Assembly (NCBI GenBank): GCA_003254885.1
Contig: QANT01001180.1
Coordinates: forward strand, 1-24,222
DNA: 24,222 bases
Source of the DNA: Purshia tridentata
Lineage: Eukaryota > Streptophyta > Magnoliopsida > Rosales > Rosaceae
Reading direction: 5' to 3'
Positions 17,144-24,222 of this stretch are shown here, one piece after another (positions within the stretch are counted from its first letter, which is position 1; each line of letters starts with the position of its first letter). A model generated the notes under the pieces. That model was not told where the DNA came from. It saw nothing but the letters and a program-made list of their open reading frames with translations, and searched no databases. Made by a program: the position numbers and the translations under genes.

Positions 17144-17620
17144 ATGGGTGACGAACAACATGTAGTAGTTACATGACCAGACTTGGATGATCAGAACAAA
17201 AAGATTAATGCTCTTATTGCCAGTTTAGATGAGATTCGAGGGCTTTTGATGGAGGGTCATGACAGACACCCACCTCATGGTAGGCTACAAGGCAGAGGAG
17301 GAGGACGTGATCAGCCTCAGCCAGCCTTGTGAGCAGGATTCTGAATCAGAGGAGAAGTTAGATGAGCCCGTCCAGCCTATTAATCAGTGTCATCGTCATC
17401 AAAATTATCAACCTCATAATTTTGATTATTTCCGTCTGAAGGCTATAGTTCCAACCTTTTCAAGGCATATGAAAATAGAGGATTTCTTAGATTAGCTATT
17501 GAGGTGGAGAGATTTTTCGAGATAATGGAAGTCTCAGAAGTGAAAATGGTTAAAAAGACAGCTTTCCGATTAAAGAGCAGTGCAACAGTATACTGGGATC
17601 TATAAGATCATTTTGTTATT
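17144..17620 (+). pseudogene. gag: Ty3/gypsy gag remnant (second lineage), multiply broken
   Basis: The ATG at 17144 opens MGDEQHVVVT, then a stop. The protein then continues across frames: LDDQNKKINALIASLDEIRG, a GRGGGRD basic segment, then [27 protein letters not shown] and IEDFLD before a stop at about 17493. After a further shift comes [19 protein letters not shown] and [13 protein letters not shown]. The order F-x-LKA-IPTFSG-like, IEDFLDW-like, [16 protein letters not shown] and AFRLK-like is typical of plant chromovirus Gag. At least three lesions (stops and frameshifts) are present. Homology fades after about 17620, where no zinc knuckle or pol is seen. It lies directly behind its LTR and PBS and is dead. 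Confidence 0.85.
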
Positions 17621-17806
17621 GGCATCTTCCTAGGACAAAAGTTGGTTTGTAATAGCTCTAGAGTCCTTAGTGAGTTTAGGTCTTCTTAACAAGTTTGCAA
17701 TTCAAGATATACAAGATTGGTTGTTCCGATGATGAGGCTCAGGTCTTAAGGTAAGTTTCATTATTCATATCATTCACATTCTTCAGGTCCTTGCATCTAG
17801 GTTGAG
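17621..17806. other. Gypsy-to-copia transition, unassigned
   Basis: This is probably decayed gypsy internal sequence up to the copia LTR. No clear motif is visible, and the copia LTR start is uncertain (candidate TGTTGAGG at 17807). Confidence 0.4.
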
Positions 17807-17862
17807 TGTTGAGGTGGAGTTGGGTTTGAGGAGTTCAAATTAGTATTTAAGTTTTTATGCGA

Positions 17863-17970
17863 ACGACCGGTCGTACGGTTGTCCAACCAGTCGGTCCCTA
17901 TTCGAAAATATTTTCTGCAAGTTTCGTCTGACTAATCGGTCGGGATTCCGACCAGTCGTTTCGATAACTT
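17863..17970. repeat. Cluster of CGACCGGTCG-like half-palindromes in the copia LTR
   Basis: There are about five occurrences of GACCGGTCG, ACCAGTCGGTC, CGGTCGG and CGACCAGTCG within roughly 100 bp, in the putative U3 part of the LTR. Such clusters can be transcription-factor sites, but no factor is assigned here. Confidence 0.7.
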
Positions 17971-18231
17971 TCCTGTTTTAAAAAAGTTATTTTTTTAATT
18001 GGTTTTAAAACATGTTTTTAAATAACCTAGTGGTTTTAGGACGTCTTGGAAGTTTTGTTTTTTCCTTACATGTGTGGATAGTCTGTTCTTTTCAAACAAA
18101 AGAAGATAGCCATTGATTATTGATTGAGAGAAAATTAGGGTTTGAGAGAAAAACTATTTTGAGAACCTATCTTACATGTTTTGAGAGAAAATATTCTTTA
18201 AGGGTTAGGTGAGTGCATATTTAAGGATTGT

Positions 18232-18268
18232 TCTTCAATAGGTTGTTCCTTGCTGAACCTATTGAAGA
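18232..18268 (+). other. Perfect 13-bp hairpin in the copia LTR
   Basis: TCTTCAATAGGTT (18232-18244) pairs perfectly with AACCTATTGAAGA (18256-18268) around an 11-nt loop. Perfect conservation in an otherwise mutated element stands out. Confidence 0.9.
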
Positions 18269-18652
18269 CTTTCAAACTTCATACATCATCATTTATTCAA
18301 GACTTGGGCATCGAAGGACTGAAGTCGGGTCAACTCAAGCTCAAAGGATAGTAGCTGAATTGTGGAGTGCTTCTTCAAAGGACTGAGGAGCAGGTCTCTA
18401 GGTAATCGTTGATTCGAAGGCACTGCTTGTGGCGTGAGGTTAGTAATCTTAGGAAGGACTCTAGGTTTTTAATCGAGTTACTTGTGTAACCTTTTGATCT
18501 TAGTGGATTGCTTCTCTGGTCTAGGTCCCGCAATTTTTCCCCTTGGGGTTTTCTGCGTCATCAAATTGCTTGTGTTCTTTGTTTAATGGTTTGCTAAGTT
18601 GGTTGTTTATTTTTAATCCATTGCGTAATCAATTTGGTAATTTTAAAATTGG

Positions 18653-18744
18653 GATTAATTTTGAAAAAGCCTATTCGCCCCCCTTTAGGCTTGTTTGAGA
18701 TTAATTTTGAAAAAGCCTATTCACCCCCCTCTAGGCTTGTTTGT
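18653..18744 (+). repeat. 46-bp tandem duplication at the copia LTR 3' end
   Basis: Units 18653-18698 and 18699-18744 both read GATTAATTTTGAAAAAGCC, then the C-run and TAGGCTTGTTT. They differ at a few bases. The 3' LTR fragment is truncated within this motif, so it cannot show which LTR had the duplication. Confidence 0.92.
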
Positions 18745-18765
18745 GTGACCTGAATCTATTACAAG

Positions 18766-18776
18766 TGGTATCAAAG
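18766..18776 (+). other. Copia primer-binding site, initiator tRNA-Met
   Basis: TGGTATCAAAG matches the canonical TGGTATCAGAG with one change, two bases after the LTR CA end. Confidence 0.85.
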
Positions 18777-18828
18777 TGCAGTCACTATTTTTTCTTAGTG
18801 AGATCCTAAGGAGATTTAGGTCTTTAAA

Positions 18829-20430
18829 ATGGATCGCAGAAGCACTTCTGTTAATCAACCTCCACACTTCAATGGTAGCAACAGCTACCTAGAAGGTTAA
18901 AATAAAAGCGTTTCTTTGGGCTCAGGATAGAGTGTTGGGAATTTTGTTGTTCATGGTTGGACTCATCCTGTTAAAGAAAAATCTAAGAAAGCTGTAACTA
19001 TGTCTACATCTAAAGAAACTACATCAGTGGATTCCAAACTTGAGTTAAAACCTCAAGCACCTACAACCATAGGGGCATGAATGCTTTGTTTAATGTTCTT
19101 TCTAATGATCAATTTAAGCATGTGTGTCACTGTCAAACTTCCAAAGAAATTTGAGATATTTTCCAAATCACTCATAAGGGAACTTCTTCTGTTAAAGAAT
19201 CTAAACTTCAAAATTTGATAACTCAATTTGAAAACATTAACATGAAGGATGATGAGTCTTTTTCTGAATTCTATGCTAGATTGAGTGATGTTGTCAATTC
19301 TTGTTACAATTTAGATGATAGGATTCTAAGCATAAGGTCGTTAAGAAAGTTCTTAGGTTTTACCTGAACGCTTTCATGCAAAAGGTCACTACCATAGAAG
19401 AGTCCAAAGACCTAAATGTCTTGAAAATTGAAGAATTGGTAGGCAATTTAAAATCTTTTGAAATGAATTTGGCAAACCAAAAGAAACTGAAAAACATTGC
19501 TTTGAGTTCTGGTGTAACCAAAGATTATTTGGCATTATTTGCTAAACAATTTAAAAAATACTTTAAGAAGAATTCTAATTTTGGTAGTAAGAAATTCCCT
19601 AGTAGGTCTAGTGGTCAAGAAAACAAGAAAGAAAAATCTAATGAAAAATCTACTAAGTCCTTTAAAAAGGGAAATGATAGGAAGAGTACACAATGTTTTG
19701 CCTGTCAAGGGTATGGACACTTTTCCTCTGATTGTGCAAATACCAAGATGAAGTTGGCAAAGTCCAACAAAGCAATGAATGTGACTTGGAGTGATTCTGA
19801 GTCTGAATCTGATTCTTCTCATTCCTGTGATGAGGACACTTCTGAGAGTTTGAATGCTTTTGTGGTAAAAGTGGATGAAGGTGAGAGTAATTCTGAGTGT
19901 GGAGATGATGAGTTAGATTTAAGTGATGATGTGAACATTGATGAACTGAAAGATAGTTTCAAATCCTTATATGCTCAATCTTTTGAAATTAAAAAGGAAA
20001 ATGTTTTCTTGTCTAATAAACTTGAAGAGGTGAAGTCTCAACTCTTAGATGTGAAAATTGAAAATAAAACCTTTTTGGGATGAGTGTAATACTCAGAAAA
20101 TGAAGTTACTGTCACAAATTTCTTCTCTTGAGTTTGAGAAAGTGAGTTTGGAACTTGAACTTGAAAATGCGAACAATAAAATCTTGAACTTTACCATTGG
20201 GGGTGAAAAAGTTGATAGGATGTTAAATATGGGCAAACTTACAAGAGATAAGAAGGGGCTAGAATTCGATAAAGAGGCCTGTGGTTCTGTTTTGGCAACC
20301 AAGTTTGTTAAAGCTTCCAATGAAGCTAAGAACCCAATTCTTCAAACTCTCCATGTGAAAAACTTTCTGACCAAACATGTGTCTCTTTCTAAGTTCATTC
20401 CTATTTGTCACAATTGTGGTAGAATTGGTC
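18829..20430 (+). pseudogene. gag: Ty1/copia gag with CCHC zinc knuckle, broken and 3'-truncated
   Basis: The ATG at 18829 opens MDRRSTSVNQPPHFNGSN, the usual copia Gag start, then a stop within 24 codons. After internal losses, the UBN2-type Gag core runs across several frames (KESKLQNLITQFENINMKDD, FSEFYARLSDVVNSCYNLDD, then EESKDLNVLKIEELVGNL). An open frame from 19376 to 20083 contains a lysine/serine-rich linker, the zinc knuckle CFACQGYGHFSSDC (C-x2-C-x4-H-x4-C, 19694-19735), and an acidic serine-rich stretch followed by a coiled-coil-like segment. An extra T in the T run at 20072-20076 shifts the frame, which continues to a second cysteine pair (ICHNCGRIG, about 20400-20427). There it fuses to mid-LTR sequence, so all of pol is missing. 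It is non-functional but recently recognisable. Confidence 0.9.
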
Positions 20431-20708
20431 TTTTGGCAATCGTTGATTCGAAGGCACTGCTTGTGGAGTGAAGTTAGTAATCTTAGGAAGGACTCTAGGG
20501 TTTTAATCGAGTCACTTGTGTAACCTTTTGATCTTAGTGGATTGCTTCTCTGGACTAAGTCCCGCAGTTTTTCCCCTTGGGGTTTCTACGTCATCAGATT
20601 TCTTGTGTTCTTTGATTAATGGTTTGCTAAGTTGGTTGTTTATTTTTAATCCGCTGCGTAATCAATTTGGTAATTTTAAAATTGGAATTAATTTTGAAAA
20701 AGCATATT
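20427..20708 (+). mobile_element. Ty1/copia 3' LTR, central fragment
   Basis: 20438-20708 matches 18404-18675 with roughly 17 differences over 271 bases by eye (about 6 percent). It is fused on the left to gag near a GGTCT-like microhomology, and cut on the right at GCATATT by the next LTR. The deletion removed pol, the polypurine tract and the first part of the LTR. Confidence 0.9.
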
Positions 20709-20912
20709 TGTAACACCCCGCACTTTCAAAAGTGGTTTTGAAAAGCTTTTTAAAAGTTTTCGGGATTTTATTTAGAAAGTAAAGCATTTTGGCGTTTTTC
20801 AAATTTTAAAGTTTGACTTTTAAAGTTGGGCAAAAAGTTGACTTTTTGTTCAGGCAAGGTTTTCGCGTTGACCTTGGATTCGTTGGAAATGTCTCGTCCT
20901 CACGAGTTCGTA

Positions 20913-20919
20913 GACACGT
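20913..20919 (-). promoter_or_regulatory. ABRE-like ACGTGTC motif in A2 LTR copy 2
   Basis: GACACGT on plus lies in the same conserved block as 2109-2115 and at nearly the same distance (about 205 bp) from the LTR start. Confidence 0.4.
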
Positions 20920-22377
20920 AGCACGCGTCGAACGGAGCTACGGTTTGAAAGTTATGGACGTGTGAAGAGAGGGGCAAGGTTGTAATTTTGGAAAAGTTGG
21001 TTTTTAAAAAGGGGCACAGAAACCCAGAAATCACAGCAGTTTCTCTCTCCTCTCTCCCGAAATTTCTCTCTCTCTCTCTCGCTAGCCTCTCACCCAGCCG
21101 TGACTTTCGCTGGCGCGTGGGGGCGCGTCTGGCGGCGGGCCGGCCTGGTTTTTGGCTCGCCGTGCTCGCGCCGCCTCCCTCTTCCCTCCAGTGGTGGCCC
21201 CTTCCTGTGAAACAGCCCAGAAACTCGCGTTCCAGCTTGTGCACCGTGGGTGATCGGCGGCGATCTTGACGTTTCCGGCGACAACGAGGTTCAGCGACTG
21301 CCCAGATCTCTTCCTCTCGTCAAGCCCAGCGTGTTGGTGGGTTCGATTGACCCGTGGGACCGTCGTGGACGGCGGATCGAGTGTGGGTGTGCCGCCGGCT
21401 TTCCGGCCAGTTTTCCTCCTTTTCCGGCCACTTTTGGCCGTCAACCCAGGTTCGAGAATTGATCCCCTCGATCTCCTCTACGTCCCTGTGTAATTCGTTT
21501 AAGCTAAACGTGACTTTCGTTTTTGGCAGTTGACCGCCGTTAACCGTCGGGGGACTCGCTGCGTGTGACGGTTCCAGCGACTGTTCCTTGGTTTTTGGCC
21601 TCGGGCCAACCACCCGAGCTTGTGGGTGAGTTTGGGTGAGTTCCTCGGACTTTTCGAGTGTGTTTTCCGGGGTCGGGCAACCCCCGTGCGTGGTGGTTCT
21701 CGCCGTTTCGGTTGTCTGTTGGCTTGGTTGAGAACCTGTTGTGAATTCTGGTTTGTTTCTTTGGTTGTCTAGTCTTAGCAGGTACACTCGGCACGGGAAT
21801 TTGTATTTCCGATGCCGTTGTGCTGCTGGATTTTGGAATCCGAGCAAAGCAGCCACGAAGGACACGAAGGGCAGTTCAGTCTTTTCGAGTGGTCACTGTG
21901 AGTGAACCTAAGTTCAACTCATTTTCCAGTTCAGTTACTTGTTTGATTGCTTTGCTTGTTTGCTAGTAAGTGGGTACGGAATTAGGATTGGAAATTCCGA
22001 GGATTTAAAGGTGATTTAAGGTTAAAGGACTAAGGGAGTTTAGAGCTTTCAGTGGATATTATTTGAGGTTTAAGTTGGTTCGGAATAGATATCGAGGATT
22101 TTAGGATTATTGGAGAATCTAGTGGGATTCTAAGTCAGGATCTAGTGGATTGTTCGAGGTGATCGTTCAGTTAGAGGTTAAATTGAGGATCTTTGAGGGA
22201 TTAAGGATTACAGTGGATTTGATCGGTTTAGAGGTTTTGGTGATCAGGTTAAGGTTTATGATTTGTGATTGTGNATGATTTATGATTTGTGGTTTGATTG
22301 TGCGTGAGGCATCAAAGTGGATTGTGATTGATTATCTAAATTGAGTTTAGTTTGAGGTTTTCAGTTAGATTTCACTC

Positions 22378-22469
22378 ACACGAGCTCTAGTGAGCTTACC
22401 GGGTTTGTGTGTAAACCCGGTGCACCTGTGGTTGGGTGCAGGGTTTGGTTTTGCAGGTTGAGCAAGCTG
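22378..22469 (+). other. Hairpin cluster near the 3' end of A2 LTR copy 2
   Basis: The stems match copy 1: 22398-22406/22413-22421 (ACCGGGTTT with AAACCCGGT, perfect), 22421-22426/22435-22440 (TGCACC with GGTGCA, perfect) and 22454-22459/22464-22469 (CAGGTT with AAGCTG, one mismatch). The preceding CTCACACGAG...GTGAG stem is also present. Confidence 0.85.
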
Positions 22470-22713
22470 AGGAGGCAGTGGAGAGAAGACGAGGCAGTGG
22501 GACCAGCAGCAGTTTTAGAAAACTTATTTTACAGTTTTATTTTTATGTAAAAGGTTTTACACTTGGTTTTATGTTAATTGTTTTGTAAAGTTACAGTGAT
22601 TTCAGTAAATTATTTTATATTCATGGCTCACAATTTCAGAGAAAAAGGGCCCACAGGAAATAGTTGTCAGTTTTCAGCAGTTTAGGCACGTGCCCGAGGG
22701 TCGGGGCGTGTCA

Positions 22714-23020
22714 GACGCAATCTTGGTTTCGTCACTCGAAATGAGGTAGAGCGACGAAACATTTCACTTTCAGCGACTAAAATGGTCGTTGCCCAATGGA
22801 CTTTGGGCGATGAAAATGCATAATCGTCGTTCAATACCGCCTTGGGTGACAAACCATGTCATCGCCCGAAACGTTTTTGGGCGACCAACAACAAGTTTCG
22901 TCGCCCAAGGTCTTTATAAGATGATTTTTTTAACAAATTTTCGTTCTCTTTGGGCGAAAAATTGATAATTATGTCGCCCAAAAGGACCTGGGGCGACAAA
23001 CTATTTCGTCGTCCAAACCC
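22714..23020. mobile_element. Subterminal palindromic repeats of a DNA transposon (CACTA-like?), truncated
   Basis: There are about eight to ten alternating copies of GGGCGAC/TTTCGTCGCCCAA-type words in both orientations. Such arrays mark the subterminal regions of CACTA and some other plant DNA transposons. The outer terminus is missing because the array abuts the A2 LTR at 22713. The superfamily is not certain. Confidence 0.55.
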
Positions 23021-23820
23021 TTTTTAAAAAAATAAAAATAAAATAACAAAATATATTAATAAATTTGTGAATATTTGTCTTGATTACACAAATTAAAAAA
23101 TGTAAATAATATTCGAGTTAGTCGATCGTTCGTGAACATGTCTAAAAACAACGTGTGTTGCATTGATACCACAGTCTCATCAAAACAAAAGCTGATATGC
23201 TTAGAATTACATATATACGAAAACCGCAATGAGGAAATAGCCGAGATTCATATCGTGATCCGGATAAATGAAAGCAAACATCGCTCTCTTTCTCGAGATT
23301 AAATTTATCTACACAAAATAAATACACATAAATAACAAATCATACCAAGATAATTAACTAGTACATCACAATAATTAAATTTAATAAATGAATTAAACCA
23401 AATTAATCGGAAATCTATAAAAATTTTATAATTAATATCAATTTTGCAATTTAAATAACAAAGTTAATGATATATATGTAACACCTTAAACTATACTATG
23501 CAAATTTAAAAAAAGCTCCAATTATAACACAGTAAACAATTTACCTCGAGGGCAAATCAAATCATAAATCAAATAAATTCAAATGTACGATCCTACAAAA
23601 AATCCACAACACACACAATATTAGAAATGAATTTTAATTCAAAAATCCAACTTAATACAAAAAATATCATCAAAAAAATCTGAAAAAAAAACAAAAAATT
23701 ATCACAAAAATAAAAAAAACCACAATAAACAAAAAAAAGCATAAAATCAACAAATTACATAATTCCAAAACAAAAACCCAAAATAAAAAACAAAAAAAGG
23801 CAAAAAAATAAAAATAAAAA
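23021..23820. other. Unassigned A-rich region
   Basis: The region is AT-rich and increasingly A-rich toward 23820 (runs of A broken by single C). No convincing ORF is visible. It may be interior sequence of the DNA transposon whose subterminal repeats end at about 23020. Confidence 0.45.
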
Positions 23821-24222
23821 CTCACCCATATTCAAGTTTTGTTTGGGTGAGGGTTTAGGTTTGGGTGGAGGAGAGGGAGGAAGGAAGGGGCAGATTTAGG
23901 TGGTGGGTGTGGGTGGGTTTTGGTGTGAGGTGCGTTTAGGTGGAGGCCGGGAGAGGGAGGGACGTAGAAGGGCGGAGGCCAGAGGAGTGAGAGGGGCTTG
24001 GGTGGTTTTGGGGTAATTTAGATGGAGGAGGCCGAGTGGGGGAGGAGGTCGAGAGGGGGAGGAAGGAGAGAGGGAGAGGTGGAGAGGAGGGAGAGAAGGG
24101 GAGGAAGGAAAAAGGGGGAGGGGGAGAGGAGGGAGGGGCAGAGGTCCGGAGGATGGGAGGTTGCTAAGAGAGAGAGAGAAAGTGAGCTGAAAGAGAAGGA
24201 GAGAATGAAAAAGATGCAGAAA
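23821..24222. repeat. Purine-rich (GA/GGA) low-complexity tract
   Basis: About 400 bases are strongly G/A-biased on the plus strand (GGGAGAGGAGG-like), i.e. CT-rich on the minus strand. CT-rich leaders often precede genes or transposase ORFs in plants, so a minus-strand 5' leader is possible, but no gene is visible before the window ends. Confidence 0.8.

Larger units (their letters stand above)
17807..18763 (+). mobile_element. Ty1/copia 5' LTR
   Basis: The right end is secure: TTACA at 18759-18763 is followed by AG and a PBS. Direct repetition with 20438-20708 over about 271 bp (positions 18404-18675 here) shows that this is an LTR. The sequence GCCTATTCACCCCCCTCTAG before the end is typical of Sirevirus-like and related plant copia LTRs. 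The left part carries a cluster of CGACCGGTCG-type palindromes, and a perfect 13-bp hairpin is at 18232-18268. The start coordinate is a guess, because the 3' copy lacks that half. Confidence 0.8.
20709..22713 (+). mobile_element. A2 LTR copy 2, internally shortened (2.0 kb)
   Basis: It begins TGTAACACCCCG, ends CGGGGCGTGTCA and follows copy 1 (1902-4916) closely at both ends. The GC-rich region (about 21050-21700) and the hairpin cluster are retained. About 1 kb of the AT-rich middle is absent, including the 132-bp and 52-bp repeats. The left flank is the copia LTR; the right flank (GACGC) does not match the left pentamer (ATATT) and is unrelated DNA-transposon sequence, so the right junction reflects rearrangement or loss. 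No PBS follows. A single N is at 22274. Confidence 0.85.

Noticed and set aside
21320..21865. Long minus-strand ORF (181 codons) in A2 LTR copy 2, and the minus ORFs at 2096-2434 and 20900-21244
   Set aside because: These are antisense shadows of the GC-rich LTR leader. The proteins are low-complexity (R/P/G-rich) without motifs.
1902..22713. Treating the two A2 LTRs as the paired LTRs of one 20.8-kb element
   Set aside because: No PBS follows 4916, the outer flanks do not form a TSD (TAGCC versus GACGC), the LTR lengths differ by about 1 kb, and the intervening DNA is unrelated nested elements.
23478..23500. Another TGTAACACC LTR start
   Set aside because: Similarity to the A2 LTR start ends after about nine bases, and the following sequence does not match.

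Overview
This window looks like intergenic plant chromosomal DNA, probably from a flowering plant. It is AT-rich and consists almost entirely of nested, decayed transposable elements. I found no intact host gene, rRNA, tRNA or CRISPR array. The evidence for a plant is three primer-binding sites complementary to plant initiator tRNA-Met (TGGTATCAGAGC type), plant Ty3/gypsy and Ty1/copia gag proteins, 2-3 kb LTRs with 5-bp target-site duplications (TSDs), and PIF/Harbinger- and Mutator-type MITEs. The species cannot be named from the sequence.

Layout, left to right. 1-1695: 3' end of a Ty3/gypsy 5' LTR, its PBS and a broken gag with an internal 177-bp tandem duplication. 1902-4916: a complete ~3-kb LTR (subfamily A2) with tandem repeats and a run of hairpins. 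4917-6362: unassigned AT-rich DNA. 6363-6998: CACTA-like palindromic element. About 7000-8050: a minus-strand LTR- or promoter-like stretch. 8190-8432: a 122-bp tandem duplication with an N at its junction. 9217-9853: PIF/Harbinger-type MITE (TAA TSD). 9891-12777: a 2.9-kb minus-strand solo LTR (subfamily A1) with a perfect AATAT TSD and a textbook four-unit heat-shock element. 12854-14676: a TIR element carrying a GC-rich gene-like segment, with a 378-bp Mutator-type MITE (perfect 9-bp TSD) nested inside. About 15000-16130: an old truncated A1 LTR. 16131-17620: a second Ty3/gypsy lineage (LTR, PBS, decayed gag) whose 5' LTR is split by an inverted solo LTR of its own family. About 17807-20708: a Ty1/copia element with 5' LTR, PBS and zinc-knuckle gag, whose pol and half of the 3' LTR have been deleted. 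20709-22713: a second A2 LTR. 22714-24222: palindromic subterminal repeats of a DNA transposon, then A-rich and purine-rich DNA.

The window is best read as stratigraphy: related LTRs (two A2 copies, three A1 copies) of different ages, later invaded by other gypsy, copia and DNA elements. The items most worth following up are the heat-shock element in the solo LTR, the TIR element that may carry a captured spliced gene fragment with a MITE in its putative intron, a conserved ~72-bp block in the LTR family, a conserved hairpin cluster near the A2 LTR 3' end, and the inverted LTR-in-LTR arrangement. All comparisons were made by eye; no alignment or database search was run.
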